A stretch of 64,000 nucleotides of DNA from CAZJJK01 sp964546285 (GCA_964546285.1 CAZJJK010000002.1:1-64000); one strand, 5' to 3'; counted from the first letter of the stretch, positions 41,182 through 50,153 are shown. The notes: generated by a model not told the origin, from the letters alone. A program made the numbers and translations.

Positions 41182-42232
41182 CTTCCTCTTCCTCTCCCTT
41201 TTGGGGACTGAGTTTAACTGCGTTCTTTAATACGCCGTAATCAGACATCCCTAAGCCCAGGTTCCATTCCTTAAGCTTTTCTTTAATCTCTTGAAGGGAT
41301 TTCTTTCCGAAATTCCTTGTTTTAGCGATGTCGTCCTCTGTTTTACGGGTTAATTCCCCAATAGTCTTAATATTGGCGTTTTTAAGGCAATTTGACGAAC
41401 GAACCGATAATTCCAACTCCTCTACGGGAGTATTTAGTATCTGCCGAACTCGTTCATCGCCTTCATCGTAATCCTCATCAACGCCAAACTCGCTTTCGTC
41501 AAAGTTAACAAATACCGAAAAATGGTCTTTCGCGACTTTAGCGGCTTCCGCCAGAGCATCCTCAGGCTTTACCGTTCCATCAGTCCACACTTCAAGAACA
41601 AGCTTATCATAATCGCTACGCTGTCCAACACGTGTCGGCTCAACCATGAATTTCACCTTAATTACAGGAGAAAAAATGGCATCTATCGGTATAGTCCCAA
41701 TTATCTCGATATACTTTTCGTTAACCTCGGATGGAACATAACCACGTCCCAGATCAACTTGTAGCTCAAGCTCGATATGGGCGTCTTCCATTAGGGTCAT
41801 GATCTTCAGGTCCCCGTTTAGGACCTCTAGTTGGCTTTGCTTAACCAATTGATCACTGACCACTTTTTGTTGACCTTTCCACTCATAAAGGAAGGTTTCT
41901 TGCTCGGCGTCATCCGTCAAGCGCAACCTTACTTGTTTGAGGTTGTTGATCACTTCAAGCGTATCTTCCACGACGTTAGGCATGGTCTCGAATTCACTGG
42001 AAATTATATGCGGAATACCTTCCTTGTCATAGGAAGTTATCTTTACCGCGGTAATCGCATAACCTTGAATGGACGACAGGAGTACCCGCCGTAGCGTATT
42101 ACCAACCGTCGTCCCAAATCCTGGTTCGAAAGGGGCGGCGATAAATCTCCCGTAATTCGGGTTTAGCTCGCCGTGCTCAAAGGTGATGCCTTTCGGCCGC
42201 TTGAAGCCTTTAAGCAGGTTTTTACGGGCCAT
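41171..42232 (-). CDS. rpoA: DNA-directed RNA polymerase subunit alpha
   Basis: 353 residues. N-terminal dimerisation and assembly domain (about 20-235; GFGTTVGNTLRRVLLSSIQG) and C-terminal helix-hairpin-helix domain (about 275-340; LELSVRSSNCLKNANIKTIGEL) that contacts UP elements and activators. The acidic linker and tail are a little longer than usual. Sits between rpsD and rplQ as in the alpha operon of most bacteria. Confidence 0.98.
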   Translation of the reverse strand: MARKNLLKGFKRPKGITFEHGELNPNYGRFIAAPFEPGFGTTVGNTLRRVLLSSIQGYAITAVKITSYDKEGIPHIISSEFETMPNVVEDTLEVINNLKQVRLRLTDDAEQETFLYEWKGQQKVVSDQLVKQSQLEVLNGDLKIMTLMEDAHIELELQVDLGRGYVPSEVNEKYIEIIGTIPIDAIFSPVIKVKFMVEPTRVGQRSDYDKLVLEVWTDGTVKPEDALAEAAKVAKDHFSVFVNFDESEFGVDEDYDEGDERVRQILNTPVEELELSVRSSNCLKNANIKTIGELTRKTEDDIAKTRNFGKKSLQEIKEKLKEWNLGLGMSDYGVLKNAVKLSPQKGEEEEDEA

Positions 42233-42241
42233 GGAAACTCC

Positions 42242-42877
42242 TTACTTAGAGTAAAGCTCAACGATCATTTGTTCCTTGATGTCAGCGAGGTCAGTAACAT
42301 CGCTTCGGCGTGGAATGGCCATGAACGTTCCCTTCATCGCGTCGGGATCCAACTGCAGCCACGGCATGACTCCAGCCTTGCCGAATTCTTTCAGCGCTTC
42401 TTTAATAACCGTAAGGTTTTTCGCTCTATCGCGAATTTGCACGACATCACTAGCCTTAACAAGGAAAGAAGGAATATTTACGGTCTTGTCGTTTACGGCG
42501 ACATGACCATGCAACACTAACTGCCTTGCTTGCTTTCTACTAGTGGCAAAGCGCAAACGATAAACGACATTATCCAAACGGCGCTCTAAAAGCATGAACA
42601 GATTTTCACCGGTAATCCCTTGCTGGCGCAAAGCCCGCTCAAAGAAGAGGTGAAACTGCTTTTCCTGCATCCCATAGATCCTTTTAAGCCGCTGCTTCTC
42701 GCGAAGCTGGAAACCGTAATCGGACCTTTTTCCCGTCCGCGCCTTAGGATCTTTCCCTGGCGCGGGACGTTTTCGATTCAAGGGACATTTCTCGCTTTTA
42801 CAGCGATCCCCTTTAAGAAACAATTTTTTCTGTTCGGCCCGGCAAAGCCGGCAAACCGGTCCAGTATATCGTGCCAT
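42242..42877 (-). CDS. rpsD: 30S ribosomal protein S4, zinc form
   Basis: 211 residues. Primary 16S rRNA-binding protein. C9, C12, C26 and C31 form the N-terminal zinc site of the C+ form; the S4 RNA-binding fold is at about 98-160 (LLERRLDNVVYRLRFATSRKQARQLV). S4 autoregulates the alpha operon in E. coli; whether that occurs here is unknown. Confidence 0.98.
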   Translation of the reverse strand: MARYTGPVCRLCRAEQKKLFLKGDRCKSEKCPLNRKRPAPGKDPKARTGKRSDYGFQLREKQRLKRIYGMQEKQFHLFFERALRQQGITGENLFMLLERRLDNVVYRLRFATSRKQARQLVLHGHVAVNDKTVNIPSFLVKASDVVQIRDRAKNLTVIKEALKEFGKAGVMPWLQLDPDAMKGTFMAIPRRSDVTDLADIKEQMIVELYSK

Positions 42878-42911
42878 ATCTTGAAAACCCCCTGGTCGAT
42901 CTTAGCCGGAC

Positions 42912-43292
42912 TTATATACGCCGCGTCTTACGAGGCCGACATCCGTTGTGCGGGATAGGCGTAACGTCACTAATTGATTTCACCTTAATACCTAAGGCGC
43001 CCAATTGCCGAATTGCCGATTCCCGACCGACGCCGGGTCCCTTAACAAAAACATGAACTTCATGAAGCCCATACTGAAGAGCTTTTTGAGCGGCGGTATC
43101 GGTAACCGTTTGAGCCGCGAACGGCGTGGACTTTTTTGCTCCACGGAACCCAAGCCCGCCAGAGCTTGCCCAAGAAAGGGCATTACCCATTAAATCCGTA
43201 ATGGTAACGATCGTATTATTGAACGTCGCCTGGATATAGACATTGCCTTCATATACCGACTTTTTTTCTTTACGCTTCTTGCTAACAGCCAC
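42912..43292 (-). CDS. rpsK: 30S ribosomal protein S11
   Basis: 126 residues, normal length. Platform protein of the small subunit; TFNNTIVTITD and the basic end VTPIPHNGCRPRKTRR are diagnostic. Lies between rpsM and rpsD with 34 bases to rpsD. Confidence 0.98.
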   Translation of the reverse strand: MAVSKKRKEKKSVYEGNVYIQATFNNTIVTITDLMGNALSWASSGGLGFRGAKKSTPFAAQTVTDTAAQKALQYGLHEVHVFVKGPGVGRESAIRQLGALGIKVKSISDVTPIPHNGCRPRKTRRI

Positions 43293-43308
43293 GTTATGCT
43301 ACCTCCGC

Positions 43309-43674
43309 CTATTTCTTCTTACCGGCGACTGTCTTTTTCTTGCCCTTACGCGTTCTCGCGTTTGTCCGCGTTCTTTGTCCGCGAACCGGCAAACCTCTGC
43401 GGTGCCTTAAGCCTCGATAGCATCCAATATCCATCAAGCGCTTTATATTCAAAGCCGTTTCCGTACGAAGCCGGCCTTCCACCTTATATTCATTATCAAT
43501 AACCTGCCGCAGGTCATTGATTTCCTCATGCGACAAATCATTCGCCATCTTTTCCGGCGGAACCTTGGTTTTCGCGCAGATAGCATCAGCGCTCGTCCGG
43601 CCAATACCGAAAATATACGTCAACGCGATATTGATGTGCTTATTGGGGAGGTCGACTCCCGCGATACGTGCCAT
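43309..43674 (-). CDS. rpsM: 30S ribosomal protein S13
   Basis: 121 residues. Head protein that contacts the P-site tRNA and large subunit. MARIAGVDLPNKHINIALTY, GIGRTSA, GLRHRRGLPVRGQRTRTNAR and a basic tail are all present. Follows rpmJ as in the alpha operon. Confidence 0.98.
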   Translation of the reverse strand: MARIAGVDLPNKHINIALTYIFGIGRTSADAICAKTKVPPEKMANDLSHEEINDLRQVIDNEYKVEGRLRTETALNIKRLMDIGCYRGLRHRRGLPVRGQRTRTNARTRKGKKKTVAGKKK

Positions 43675-43688
43675 AGCGGTCTACTCCC

Positions 43689-43802
43689 TTAACCCTGTCG
43701 CTGTTTATGCTTAGGATTACTGCAAATGATACGGATTATACCGTTTCGCTTAATAATCTTGCATTTATCGCAAATGGGCTTAACGCTTGTTCGGACTTTC
43801 AT
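43689..43802 (-). CDS. rpmJ: 50S ribosomal protein L36
   Basis: 37 residues; the gene is short enough to be missed in scans. It begins MKVRTSVKPICDKCK and has the zinc ligands C11, C14, C27 and H32, so it is the zinc-binding form. First gene after the secY gap and followed 14 bases on by rpsM. Confidence 0.95.
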   Translation of the reverse strand: MKVRTSVKPICDKCKIIKRNGIIRIICSNPKHKQRQG

Positions 43803-43878
43803 CCTATATACCCCTTCTCTATCAGTCTTCCCCGGTAACGGTTAGTAGCTGGGGGCCGCCAACCGAGGTCAACCATTA

Positions 43879-43897
43879 AAACGGAATTATTCCGTTT
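43879..43897. repeat. Hairpin between secY and rpmJ
   Basis: AAACGGAA-TTA-TTCCGTTT, perfect 8-bp stem, 27 bases past the secY stop. On the minus strand it is followed by only four T, then a TTGACC (complement of 43867-43872) that could be a -35 box with a poor TACTAA at 19 bases. It may be an attenuator plus internal promoter dividing the spc and alpha gene groups. Confidence 0.4.
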
Positions 43898-43924
43898 AGG
43901 CTAGTTCCCAAGACAAAAGACGCG

Positions 43925-45244
43925 CTATAAATTACGCGACCGAATCTTTCCACGCTTTGTCAATCCATCATGATGATGCATCTTCAATAAGGCCTCTACT
44001 TGACTCATGGTATCTAGATCGACGCCTACCAAAATCAATAATGAGGTACCGCCAAGCAAATATGATATAGATGATGGAAACTTAAATATATTCTGGATGA
44101 TATTAGGCAATATGGCTATCATGGCTAAATACAATGAGCCAGGAAGCATAATCCTATTAAGGATACCAGTCATATATTCTTCCATCTTTTCCGTACGAAT
44201 ACCAGGGATTGAGCCACCATTCTCACGAATGTTCTTAGCGATTTCCGTCGGATTAAGAGTAACCTGAGTATAGAAATAAGCGAAGAACACTATAAAGAGC
44301 GTATATAAGATATTATACGGAACGCCATTAGGCCTCAGGAAATATGACAGATCGGCCAACCACTTAATATTCCCCCCTATACCGTTGGCTATCTGCAGAG
44401 GGAAAGTTAAAATAGACGACGCGAAGATTATTGGAATAACGCCAGAGGGGTTAATCTTAAAGGGAATGTAGGTATTTTGTCCGCCGTACATACGCCGACC
44501 GACAACACGTTTGGCATAATGGACTGGAATCTTACGCTGCCCCTGTTGTTCAAAAACCACCAAGGCCACAATAGCGGCGAACATAACAAATACGACTATC
44601 ACAAAAACCGGATTCAACTCACGGTTCTGCACTTTTTGGACCAATTCCCAAACAGCCGTTGGCAGACGAGCGACGATACCGGCGAAAATAAGCATAGAGA
44701 TTCCGTTGCCGATACCCCGCTTAGTCATTTGCTCGCCGAGCCACATTAAGAACATAGTGCCTGTCGTTACCGTCAACATAGCGATTAACGAAAACGGCAG
44801 CTTGGCCATAGTTACAGCGTCCGGTATACGATCCGCCCAAACGGTTACCGTGTAAGATTGTATAAGACAGACAATTACGGTACCCACACGCTGATACATC
44901 TGTATTTTTTTCTTTCCGCCCTCTTCCTCAGACAAACGCTTAAGGCTGGGGAATATTATCAGGAAAAGCTGCATAATGATCGACATCGTTATGTAGGGCA
45001 TTATAGACAGCATGAATACGGAAAAATTGGAGAAGGCGCCGCCGGCGAAGAAATCAAGGTAATCTACTATCGCGTTACCGGAACCTTCTTGAGCTAAAAA
45101 ATACGCCTTAAGAGCGTTGATATTGATTCCTGGAATCGGTAAGACCGCTCCTAAACGGAATACCACAAGCATGGCCGCGGTAAATAGGAGTCGTTCCCGA
45201 AGCTCCTTAACTCTGAATACGCTGACTAATGGATTTCCCGCCAT
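43925..45244 (-). CDS. secY: Preprotein translocase subunit SecY
   Basis: 439 residues, ten predicted membrane helices. Channel of the Sec system. Conserved PIPGININA plug region, SILTFPLQIANGIGGN, and GGSIPGIRTEKMEEYMTGILNRI before the C-terminal cytoplasmic tail. Preceded by rplO (19 bases) as in the spc operon; adk, map and infA, which often follow secY, are absent here. Confidence 0.97.
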   Translation of the reverse strand: MAGNPLVSVFRVKELRERLLFTAAMLVVFRLGAVLPIPGININALKAYFLAQEGSGNAIVDYLDFFAGGAFSNFSVFMLSIMPYITMSIIMQLFLIIFPSLKRLSEEEGGKKKIQMYQRVGTVIVCLIQSYTVTVWADRIPDAVTMAKLPFSLIAMLTVTTGTMFLMWLGEQMTKRGIGNGISMLIFAGIVARLPTAVWELVQKVQNRELNPVFVIVVFVMFAAIVALVVFEQQGQRKIPVHYAKRVVGRRMYGGQNTYIPFKINPSGVIPIIFASSILTFPLQIANGIGGNIKWLADLSYFLRPNGVPYNILYTLFIVFFAYFYTQVTLNPTEIAKNIRENGGSIPGIRTEKMEEYMTGILNRIMLPGSLYLAMIAILPNIIQNIFKFPSSISYLLGGTSLLILVGVDLDTMSQVEALLKMHHHDGLTKRGKIRSRNL

Positions 45245-45263
45245 CGATCTATGCCTCGCCGCG

Positions 45264-45716
45264 TTACGCTTTGACGGGCTCGGCTACCGTGCCGCCCGCT
45301 TTTTCGATTTTCTCCTTGGCTGAAACCGATATCTTTTCAACCCTGAAGCTAAGCTTTTTCGTCAATTCGCCGTTCCCCAGAACCTTAACGGGGACAGCCC
45401 CTTTGACTACGCCTTTTGCGACAAGCGAAGCCGGGTCAACGGTTTCGCCATCGGAATAGGCGGCTTCTATACGGTCTAAATTTACGACCTGATATTCCTT
45501 CTTAAACGGATAATTTGAAAACCCTCTATGCGCAAGACGCCGATATAAAGGCATCTGACCGCCTTCAAATCCAGCATAGGTCTTGCCTCCGGAACGGGAT
45601 TGCTGGCCTTTATTGCCCCGGCCGGCCGTAGTGCCCCTGCCAGAACCTTGGCCACGGCCAACAATCCTCTTCCGCTTATTAGCGCCGCAGGGCGCCTTCA
45701 AGTCAAAATCAGACAT
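45264..45716 (-). CDS. rplO: 50S ribosomal protein L15
   Basis: 150 residues. Central 23S rRNA-binding protein with the Gly/Arg-rich N-terminus (KRIVGRGQGSGRGTTAGRG) and FEGGQMPLYRRLAHRGF. Start overlaps the rpmD stop by one base (TAATG). Confidence 0.98.
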   Translation of the reverse strand: MSDFDLKAPCGANKRKRIVGRGQGSGRGTTAGRGNKGQQSRSGGKTYAGFEGGQMPLYRRLAHRGFSNYPFKKEYQVVNLDRIEAAYSDGETVDPASLVAKGVVKGAVPVKVLGNGELTKKLSFRVEKISVSAKEKIEKAGGTVAEPVKA

Positions 45717-45901
45717 TACTCAATCTCCTCGACTGAAACAAGGTGCGCGACTTTACGAACCATTCCCAAAATTGCGGGGTCGGCCGCCTTTTCCGTAACA
45801 GACCCTATCTTTCGCAAACCGAGCGATCTTACGGTCGCGCGTTGACTTGGCAGGGTCGCGATGGTGCTCCGCGTCAGGCGGATCCTAATTTTTTTCGCCA
45901 T
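45716..45901 (-). CDS. rpmD: 50S ribosomal protein L30
   Basis: 61 residues, normal size. MAKKIRIRLTRSTIA and SLGLRKIGSV match L30. Five bases after rpsE and overlapping rplO. L30 is dispensable in some bacteria but kept here. Confidence 0.95.
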   Translation of the reverse strand: MAKKIRIRLTRSTIATLPSQRATVRSLGLRKIGSVTEKAADPAILGMVRKVAHLVSVEEIE

Positions 45902-45905
45902 AGCC

Positions 45906-46433
45906 TTAACCCCATAAATCCTTTAACGTCTTTCCGCGGTTTTTGGCCAGCGTCTTGGCGTCCATCATTTCGGTGATACAACGGAATGTCGCTTTTATGA
46001 CATTAATTTGATTAGCCGAACCGAGTGATTTGCTTAAAATGTCCGTAATGCCGCCAGCTTCCATTATGGCTCTGATAGCGCCGCCGGCGATAATGCCGGT
46101 ACCTGAACAAGCCGGCTTAAGCAAGACCGATGAACTCTTGAAGTCGGCGACCGACTCATGGGGAATAGTTCCATTCCGTATCGGAATCTTAACCATGTTT
46201 CGTTTGGCCTTATCGATGCTCTTACGGATAGCTTCCGAAACATCGTTTGCCTTACCAAATCCATAGCCGACATTACCCTTTTTATCTCCCACCACGGTCA
46301 AAGCCGAAAAAGAGAAACGCCTACCACCCTTGACAACCTTTGCCGTCCTATTGAGGCGGACGAGCTTTTCTACGAATTCTTTGTCCTGGTAATCGCGGTT
46401 TCGATCGCGACCCCTATCCTTTCCGTGCTCCAT
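45906..46433 (-). CDS. rpsE: 30S ribosomal protein S5
   Basis: 175 residues. Decoding-accuracy protein near the A site. A polar N-terminal extension (MEHGKDRGRDRNRDYQDK) is followed by the canonical VVKGGRRFSFSALTVVGD and GYGFGKANDVSEAIRK. Classic spectinomycin-contact loop (about 20-30) looks ordinary. Confidence 0.98.
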   Translation of the reverse strand: MEHGKDRGRDRNRDYQDKEFVEKLVRLNRTAKVVKGGRRFSFSALTVVGDKKGNVGYGFGKANDVSEAIRKSIDKAKRNMVKIPIRNGTIPHESVADFKSSSVLLKPACSGTGIIAGGAIRAIMEAGGITDILSKSLGSANQINVIKATFRCITEMMDAKTLAKNRGKTLKDLWG

Positions 46434-46441
46434 TTCGCCCC

Positions 46442-46804
46442 CTAGAACTTTATCCCGGCTTTCCGGGCACCGTCAGCTATTGCCTTGATGAGGCCATGAT
46501 ACAGATAACCATTCCGATCAAATACCACGGACTCTATTTTTTTATCGATAAGCCGTTTGCCCATAAGCTCACCGAGCTTGCCGGCCCCTTCGACATTACG
46601 CTTAATATCCTTCAGGTCAGGCTCAAGGCTAGACGCTGAAGCGATCGTATTGCCGACTGAATCGTCAACCACCTGAACATAAAGATAGCGGTTGCTTTTA
46701 AAGACGCTCATGCGCGGCTTCTCCGCGGTACCAGCTATCCTCTTACGGATATGGACCTTCCTTTTTAGCCGCTTCCTATCTTTCTCAACCATTTTACGCA
46801 ACAT
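46442..46804 (-). CDS. rplR: 50S ribosomal protein L18
   Basis: 120 residues. Binds 5S rRNA in the central protuberance. RKVHIRKRIAGTAEKPRMSV and the end FDRNGYLYHGLIKAIADGAR are diagnostic. Confidence 0.98.
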   Translation of the reverse strand: MLRKMVEKDRKRLKRKVHIRKRIAGTAEKPRMSVFKSNRYLYVQVVDDSVGNTIASASSLEPDLKDIKRNVEGAGKLGELMGKRLIDKKIESVVFDRNGYLYHGLIKAIADGARKAGIKF

Positions 46805-46815
46805 AGACCACTGCC

Positions 46816-47355
46816 TTATTTAACGCCGGATTTTCCGACTTTCCTACGTATGGTTTCATTATCGTAGCGTATGCCCTTCCCCTTATAAGGTTCGGGCAAA
46901 CGCAACTGCCTAATTTGGGACGCGAATTCACCGACTTGGTGTTTATCAATTCCCGACATGGTAAGCTTTCCGCTGGCATCGGCCGTAACGCTTAAGCCCT
47001 TCGGTATATGCACCATGATTTCATTTGAATAGCCAAGGTTCAAGGTTAAAAGCTCTCCCTTTACCTCGGCGCGAAATCCGACGCCATTAATGATAAGCGT
47101 CCTGCTGAAACCGGCGGAAACCCCAATCACCATATTATTGAGGAGGTTTCGATAGAGGCCATGATAAGCTTTTGACTGCTTTTCCTCATTTGCGCGGCTA
47201 ACAGTAATTTGGTCCCCGCTGATATCAAAAGAAATAGACTCATGGTACTGCTGAGTCAATTTACCCTTAGGCCCCTCAACGCTCATTAGGCCGTTGGCGA
47301 TTGCGACCTTGACGCCTTGGGGAATTTTTACCGGGATTTTACCGATACGTGACAT
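46816..47355 (-). CDS. rplF: 50S ribosomal protein L6
   Basis: 179 residues, two repeated L6 domains. MSRIGKIPVKIPQGVKV at the start and RLPEPYKGKGIRYDNETIRRKVGK at the end are typical. Twelve bases after rpsH. Confidence 0.98.
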   Translation of the reverse strand: MSRIGKIPVKIPQGVKVAIANGLMSVEGPKGKLTQQYHESISFDISGDQITVSRANEEKQSKAYHGLYRNLLNNMVIGVSAGFSRTLIINGVGFRAEVKGELLTLNLGYSNEIMVHIPKGLSVTADASGKLTMSGIDKHQVGEFASQIRQLRLPEPYKGKGIRYDNETIRRKVGKSGVK

Positions 47356-47367
47356 AAGTTCCCCTTT

Positions 47368-47766
47368 TCACCAAACGGTGCAGATTATTTCGCCGCCGAC
47401 CTTCCGCTCAACGGCCTTCTTACCGGTGGTCACGCCGAACGAAGTGGAGACTATCAATGTTCCGTAACCATTTATTACCCGTGGCATAGTTTTATACCCG
47501 CTATAAACCCGACGACCGGGAGTGGATACCTTTTCCAAACCATGAACGACCGGGATACCAGTCTCATCATACTTCAAGAAAACCCTGATGGAATTTTGAC
47601 CATCCTGATTGATCTTCTTAAAATTCTTAATGTATCCCTCGGTTTTTAAGATCTTAACGATCTCCAATTTAAGCTTGGAAGTAGGGATGTCTACCTTTTC
47701 GTGCTTTGCCATTCCGGCATTCCGGATTTTGGTAAGCATGTCCGCGATGGGATCAGAAACGCTCAT
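47368..47766 (-). CDS. rpsH: 30S ribosomal protein S8
   Basis: 132 residues. Central-domain 16S rRNA-binding protein. SDPIADMLTKIRNAGMAKHE opening and STSFGVTTGKKAVERKVGGE end. S8 represses the spc operon in E. coli; no equivalent site is claimed here. Confidence 0.98.
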   Translation of the reverse strand: MSVSDPIADMLTKIRNAGMAKHEKVDIPTSKLKLEIVKILKTEGYIKNFKKINQDGQNSIRVFLKYDETGIPVVHGLEKVSTPGRRVYSGYKTMPRVINGYGTLIVSTSFGVTTGKKAVERKVGGEIICTVW

Positions 47767-47780
47767 CTAGATCTCCTACC

Positions 47781-47966
47781 TTACCAACTGGATTTTGTCA
47801 CGCCGGGGATTAAGCCCTCGCTGGCGAGCTTTCGGAAGCAAAGACGACACATCTCAAACTTTCTGAGATATCCGCGCGCCCTACCGCAAATTCTGCAACG
47901 GTTTACTTTCCGTGTGGAATATTTCGGCACACGCAGCGCCTTAATTATCATCGCTTTTCTAGCCAT
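47781..47966 (-). CDS. rpsN: 30S ribosomal protein S14 type Z
   Basis: 61 residues, the short zinc-binding form: C24, C27, C40, C43. MARKAMIIKALR and the KSSW end match the family. Typical in bacteria that lack a long S14. Confidence 0.97.
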   Translation of the reverse strand: MARKAMIIKALRVPKYSTRKVNRCRICGRARGYLRKFEMCRLCFRKLASEGLIPGVTKSSW

Positions 47967-47977
47967 GCGCTCCTCGC

Positions 47978-48529
47978 TTACTTCCTGAAAGGCATACCGA
48001 ATTTCGCTAACAGCGCTTTAGCCTCAGCATCGGTTTTCGCCGTAGTGACAATGGCGACGTTTAAACCCGCCACCCGCTCGATCTTATCAAAATCTATCTC
48101 AGGGAAAATAATTTGTTCGGTGATACCCATGGAATAATTCCCATGTCCATCAAAGGCATTTTGGTTCACACCGCGAAAGTCCTTAACACGAGGTAGAGCG
48201 ACATTAACCAATCGATCGAGAAATTCGTACATGATAGCGCCACGCAGCGTGACTCTGGCGCCTATCTCTTGACCTTCTCTTATTTTAAAGTTAGCGATAC
48301 TCTTACGCGCCTTGGTCTTAACGGCTTTTTGACCGGTAATCAAGGTAAGATCGTCAATAGCTGCGTCAAGCAATTTCTTGTTTTGAAGAGCTTCGCCTAC
48401 ACCCATGCTGACGACGATCTTATCGACCTTTGGCGTCTGCATCGTCGATTTATAGCCAAACTCCTTAAAAAGCTCCGGAGCGAAACGCTCCTTATAGGCT
48501 TTCTTGAGCCGCGGTTCGTAGTTCTTCAT
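47978..48529 (-). CDS. rplE: 50S ribosomal protein L5
   Basis: 183 residues from ATG 48527-48529, which overlaps the rplX stop (ATGA); six further codons upstream are inside rplX and unlikely. Binds 5S rRNA. MKNYEPRLKKAY, and KAVKTKARKSIANFKIREG, GVTEQ-type GITEQIIFPEIDFDKI are standard. Confidence 0.97.
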   Translation of the reverse strand: MKNYEPRLKKAYKERFAPELFKEFGYKSTMQTPKVDKIVVSMGVGEALQNKKLLDAAIDDLTLITGQKAVKTKARKSIANFKIREGQEIGARVTLRGAIMYEFLDRLVNVALPRVKDFRGVNQNAFDGHGNYSMGITEQIIFPEIDFDKIERVAGLNVAIVTTAKTDAEAKALLAKFGMPFRK

Positions 48530-48846
48530 CACAACGCCTCTCCGCATTTTTTGCAGATTCTCTGCTTATTTTCTCCGTCCAATTTATAGCCTATTCTGGT
48601 TGGTCCACATTTTTTACAGACCACCATAACATTGGACACGGCAAGAGCGGCTTCAATTTCGACAATTCCGCCTCTATCTTGCTGACTCTTCCGCCTCATC
48701 GCCTTTTTAACGATATTAGCGCCCTCAACGACAACCCGGTTTTTTTCGCGGTCTAATTTTAAAACGCGACCGCGCTTACCCTTGTCTTTACCAGCGATAA
48801 TTTGGACGGTATCGTCTTTCCTTATCTTTATCTTTCCTTGGGTCAT
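48529..48846 (-). CDS. rplX: 50S ribosomal protein L24
   Basis: 105 residues from ATG 48844-48846, with AAGGAG upstream (complement of 48855-48860); the GTG at 48855 adjoins that site and is rejected. KOW motif VQIIAGKDKGKRGRVLKLD, and C77, C80, C98, C101 form a C-terminal zinc site of the C+ form. Early assembly protein of the large subunit. Confidence 0.96.
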   Translation of the reverse strand: MTQGKIKIRKDDTVQIIAGKDKGKRGRVLKLDREKNRVVVEGANIVKKAMRRKSQQDRGGIVEIEAALAVSNVMVVCKKCGPTRIGYKLDGENKQRICKKCGEAL

Positions 48847-48858
48847 ACCGTCCACTCC

Positions 48859-49227
48859 TTACAAAACCTCAGGCGCGAGCGACACGATTTTCATATAATC
48901 TTTTTCGCGCAACTCGCGTGCGACCGGTCCGAAAATTCGCTTACCCTTAGGATTCATGCTCGCGTCGATAATAACGCAAGCGTTATCGTCAAACCGTATA
49001 TAGGTTCCGTCCGCTCTGCGGTATTCCTTATGAGTCCTAACGATAACAGCTTTCTCAACCGAACCTTTCTTGATAGTGGAGGTCGGCAACGTATCCTTTA
49101 CGGCTACGACAACCACATCGCCAATACTGGCATAACGCCGTTTCGATCCGCCTAAAACCTTGATGCACTGAACGACTTTCGCGCCTGAATTATCGGCGAC
49201 GTTCAGGAAGCTTTCCACTTGAATCAT
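48859..49227 (-). CDS. rplN: 50S ribosomal protein L14
   Basis: 122 residues. MIQVESFLNVADNSGAK opening and GRIFGPVARELRE-type block (RIFGPVARELREKDY). Subunit interface protein. Twelve bases before rplX. Confidence 0.98.
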   Translation of the reverse strand: MIQVESFLNVADNSGAKVVQCIKVLGGSKRRYASIGDVVVVAVKDTLPTSTIKKGSVEKAVIVRTHKEYRRADGTYIRFDDNACVIIDASMNPKGKRIFGPVARELREKDYMKIVSLAPEVL

Positions 49228-49240
49228 GACAAACGCTCCC

Positions 49241-49513
49241 CTATTTCGCCCGCTCGATTATTTCGACGAGCTTCCAACACTTTTCCCGGCTAACAGGCCG
49301 AGATTCTATTACGCGAACGCGGTCACCCATTTTAGCGTCATTATTTTCATCATGAGCTTTAAGCCGCTTAGTACGCGTCACGTATTTCTTATACAGAGGA
49401 TGCAGGGCTTTGGAGCTAACCGATACAACAATGGTTTTATCCATCTTATCGCTGGCCACTATCCCCACAAACTCTCGCTTCCCGCTTTTTACCGCGGTTT
49501 TTTGCTCTTCCAC
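49241..49513 (-). CDS. rpsQ: 30S ribosomal protein S17
   Basis: 90 residues. GIVASDKMDKTIVVSV, YVTRTKRLKAHDENN and the end KCWKLVEIIERAK are typical S17 blocks. Eleven bases after rpmC. Confidence 0.98.
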   Translation of the reverse strand: MEEQKTAVKSGKREFVGIVASDKMDKTIVVSVSSKALHPLYKKYVTRTKRLKAHDENNDAKMGDRVRVIESRPVSREKCWKLVEIIERAK

Positions 49514-49524
49514 GATATTCTCCT

Positions 49525-49722
49525 TTACGCCTTAGCTGCCAGATCATGCTGGTGGATCAGCGTATTGAGGCGCGCCAATTGACGACGCATAACTCGTTTC
49601 TGGAGCGGGTTCTCCACGTGGCCTATAACCATTTGGAATCGTAGCTCCATATATTTGCGATTCATCTCGTCTCTTTTAGCGACAAGTTCTGGATACGACA
49701 GGTTACCGAATGTATTTTTCAT
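49525..49722 (-). CDS. rpmC: 50S ribosomal protein L29
   Basis: 65 residues, two-helix protein near the tunnel exit. LVAKRDEMNRKYMELRFQMV and NPLQKRVMRRQLARLNTL match L29. Confidence 0.97.
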   Translation of the reverse strand: MKNTFGNLSYPELVAKRDEMNRKYMELRFQMVIGHVENPLQKRVMRRQLARLNTLIHQHDLAAKA

Positions 49723-49731
49723 AGCCTATCC

Positions 49732-50151
49732 TTACATTCCCAGTTCAGCACGAACGGCGAATTTAGTTTTTATGGGAAGCTTGGTTCCCGCTAAACGCAT
49801 AGCTTCCTCAGCCAAGCCGCGCTCAACGCCGCCCAACTCAAAAAGCACCGTACCGGGTTTGACTACAGCCACCCAATACTCAGGGTTACCTTTCCCCTTA
49901 CCCATTCTTGTTTCAGCCGGCTTCTTACTATACGGCTTATCGGGGAAAATACGTATCCATAATTTACCGCCACGTTTAATATGACGATTAAGCGCGATAC
50001 GGGCGGCTTCGATCTGACGATTCGTTAACCACATACGATCTTCCGAAACCAAACCGAACTCACCAAAAGCGACGCTATTGCCTCGCGTGGCGCGCCCAGG
50101 CATAGAACCACGCTGCACCTTGCGGTGCTTTACTCGTTTAGGACTAAGCAT
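49732..50151 (-). CDS. rplP: 50S ribosomal protein L16
   Basis: 139 residues. MLSPKRVKHRKVQRG start, FGLVSEDRMWLTNRQIEAAR and GKGKGNPEYWVAVVKPG blocks. Contacts A-site tRNA. Confidence 0.98.
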   Translation of the reverse strand: MLSPKRVKHRKVQRGSMPGRATRGNSVAFGEFGLVSEDRMWLTNRQIEAARIALNRHIKRGGKLWIRIFPDKPYSKKPAETRMGKGKGNPEYWVAVVKPGTVLFELGGVERGLAEEAMRLAGTKLPIKTKFAVRAELGM

Positions 50152-50153
50152 AA

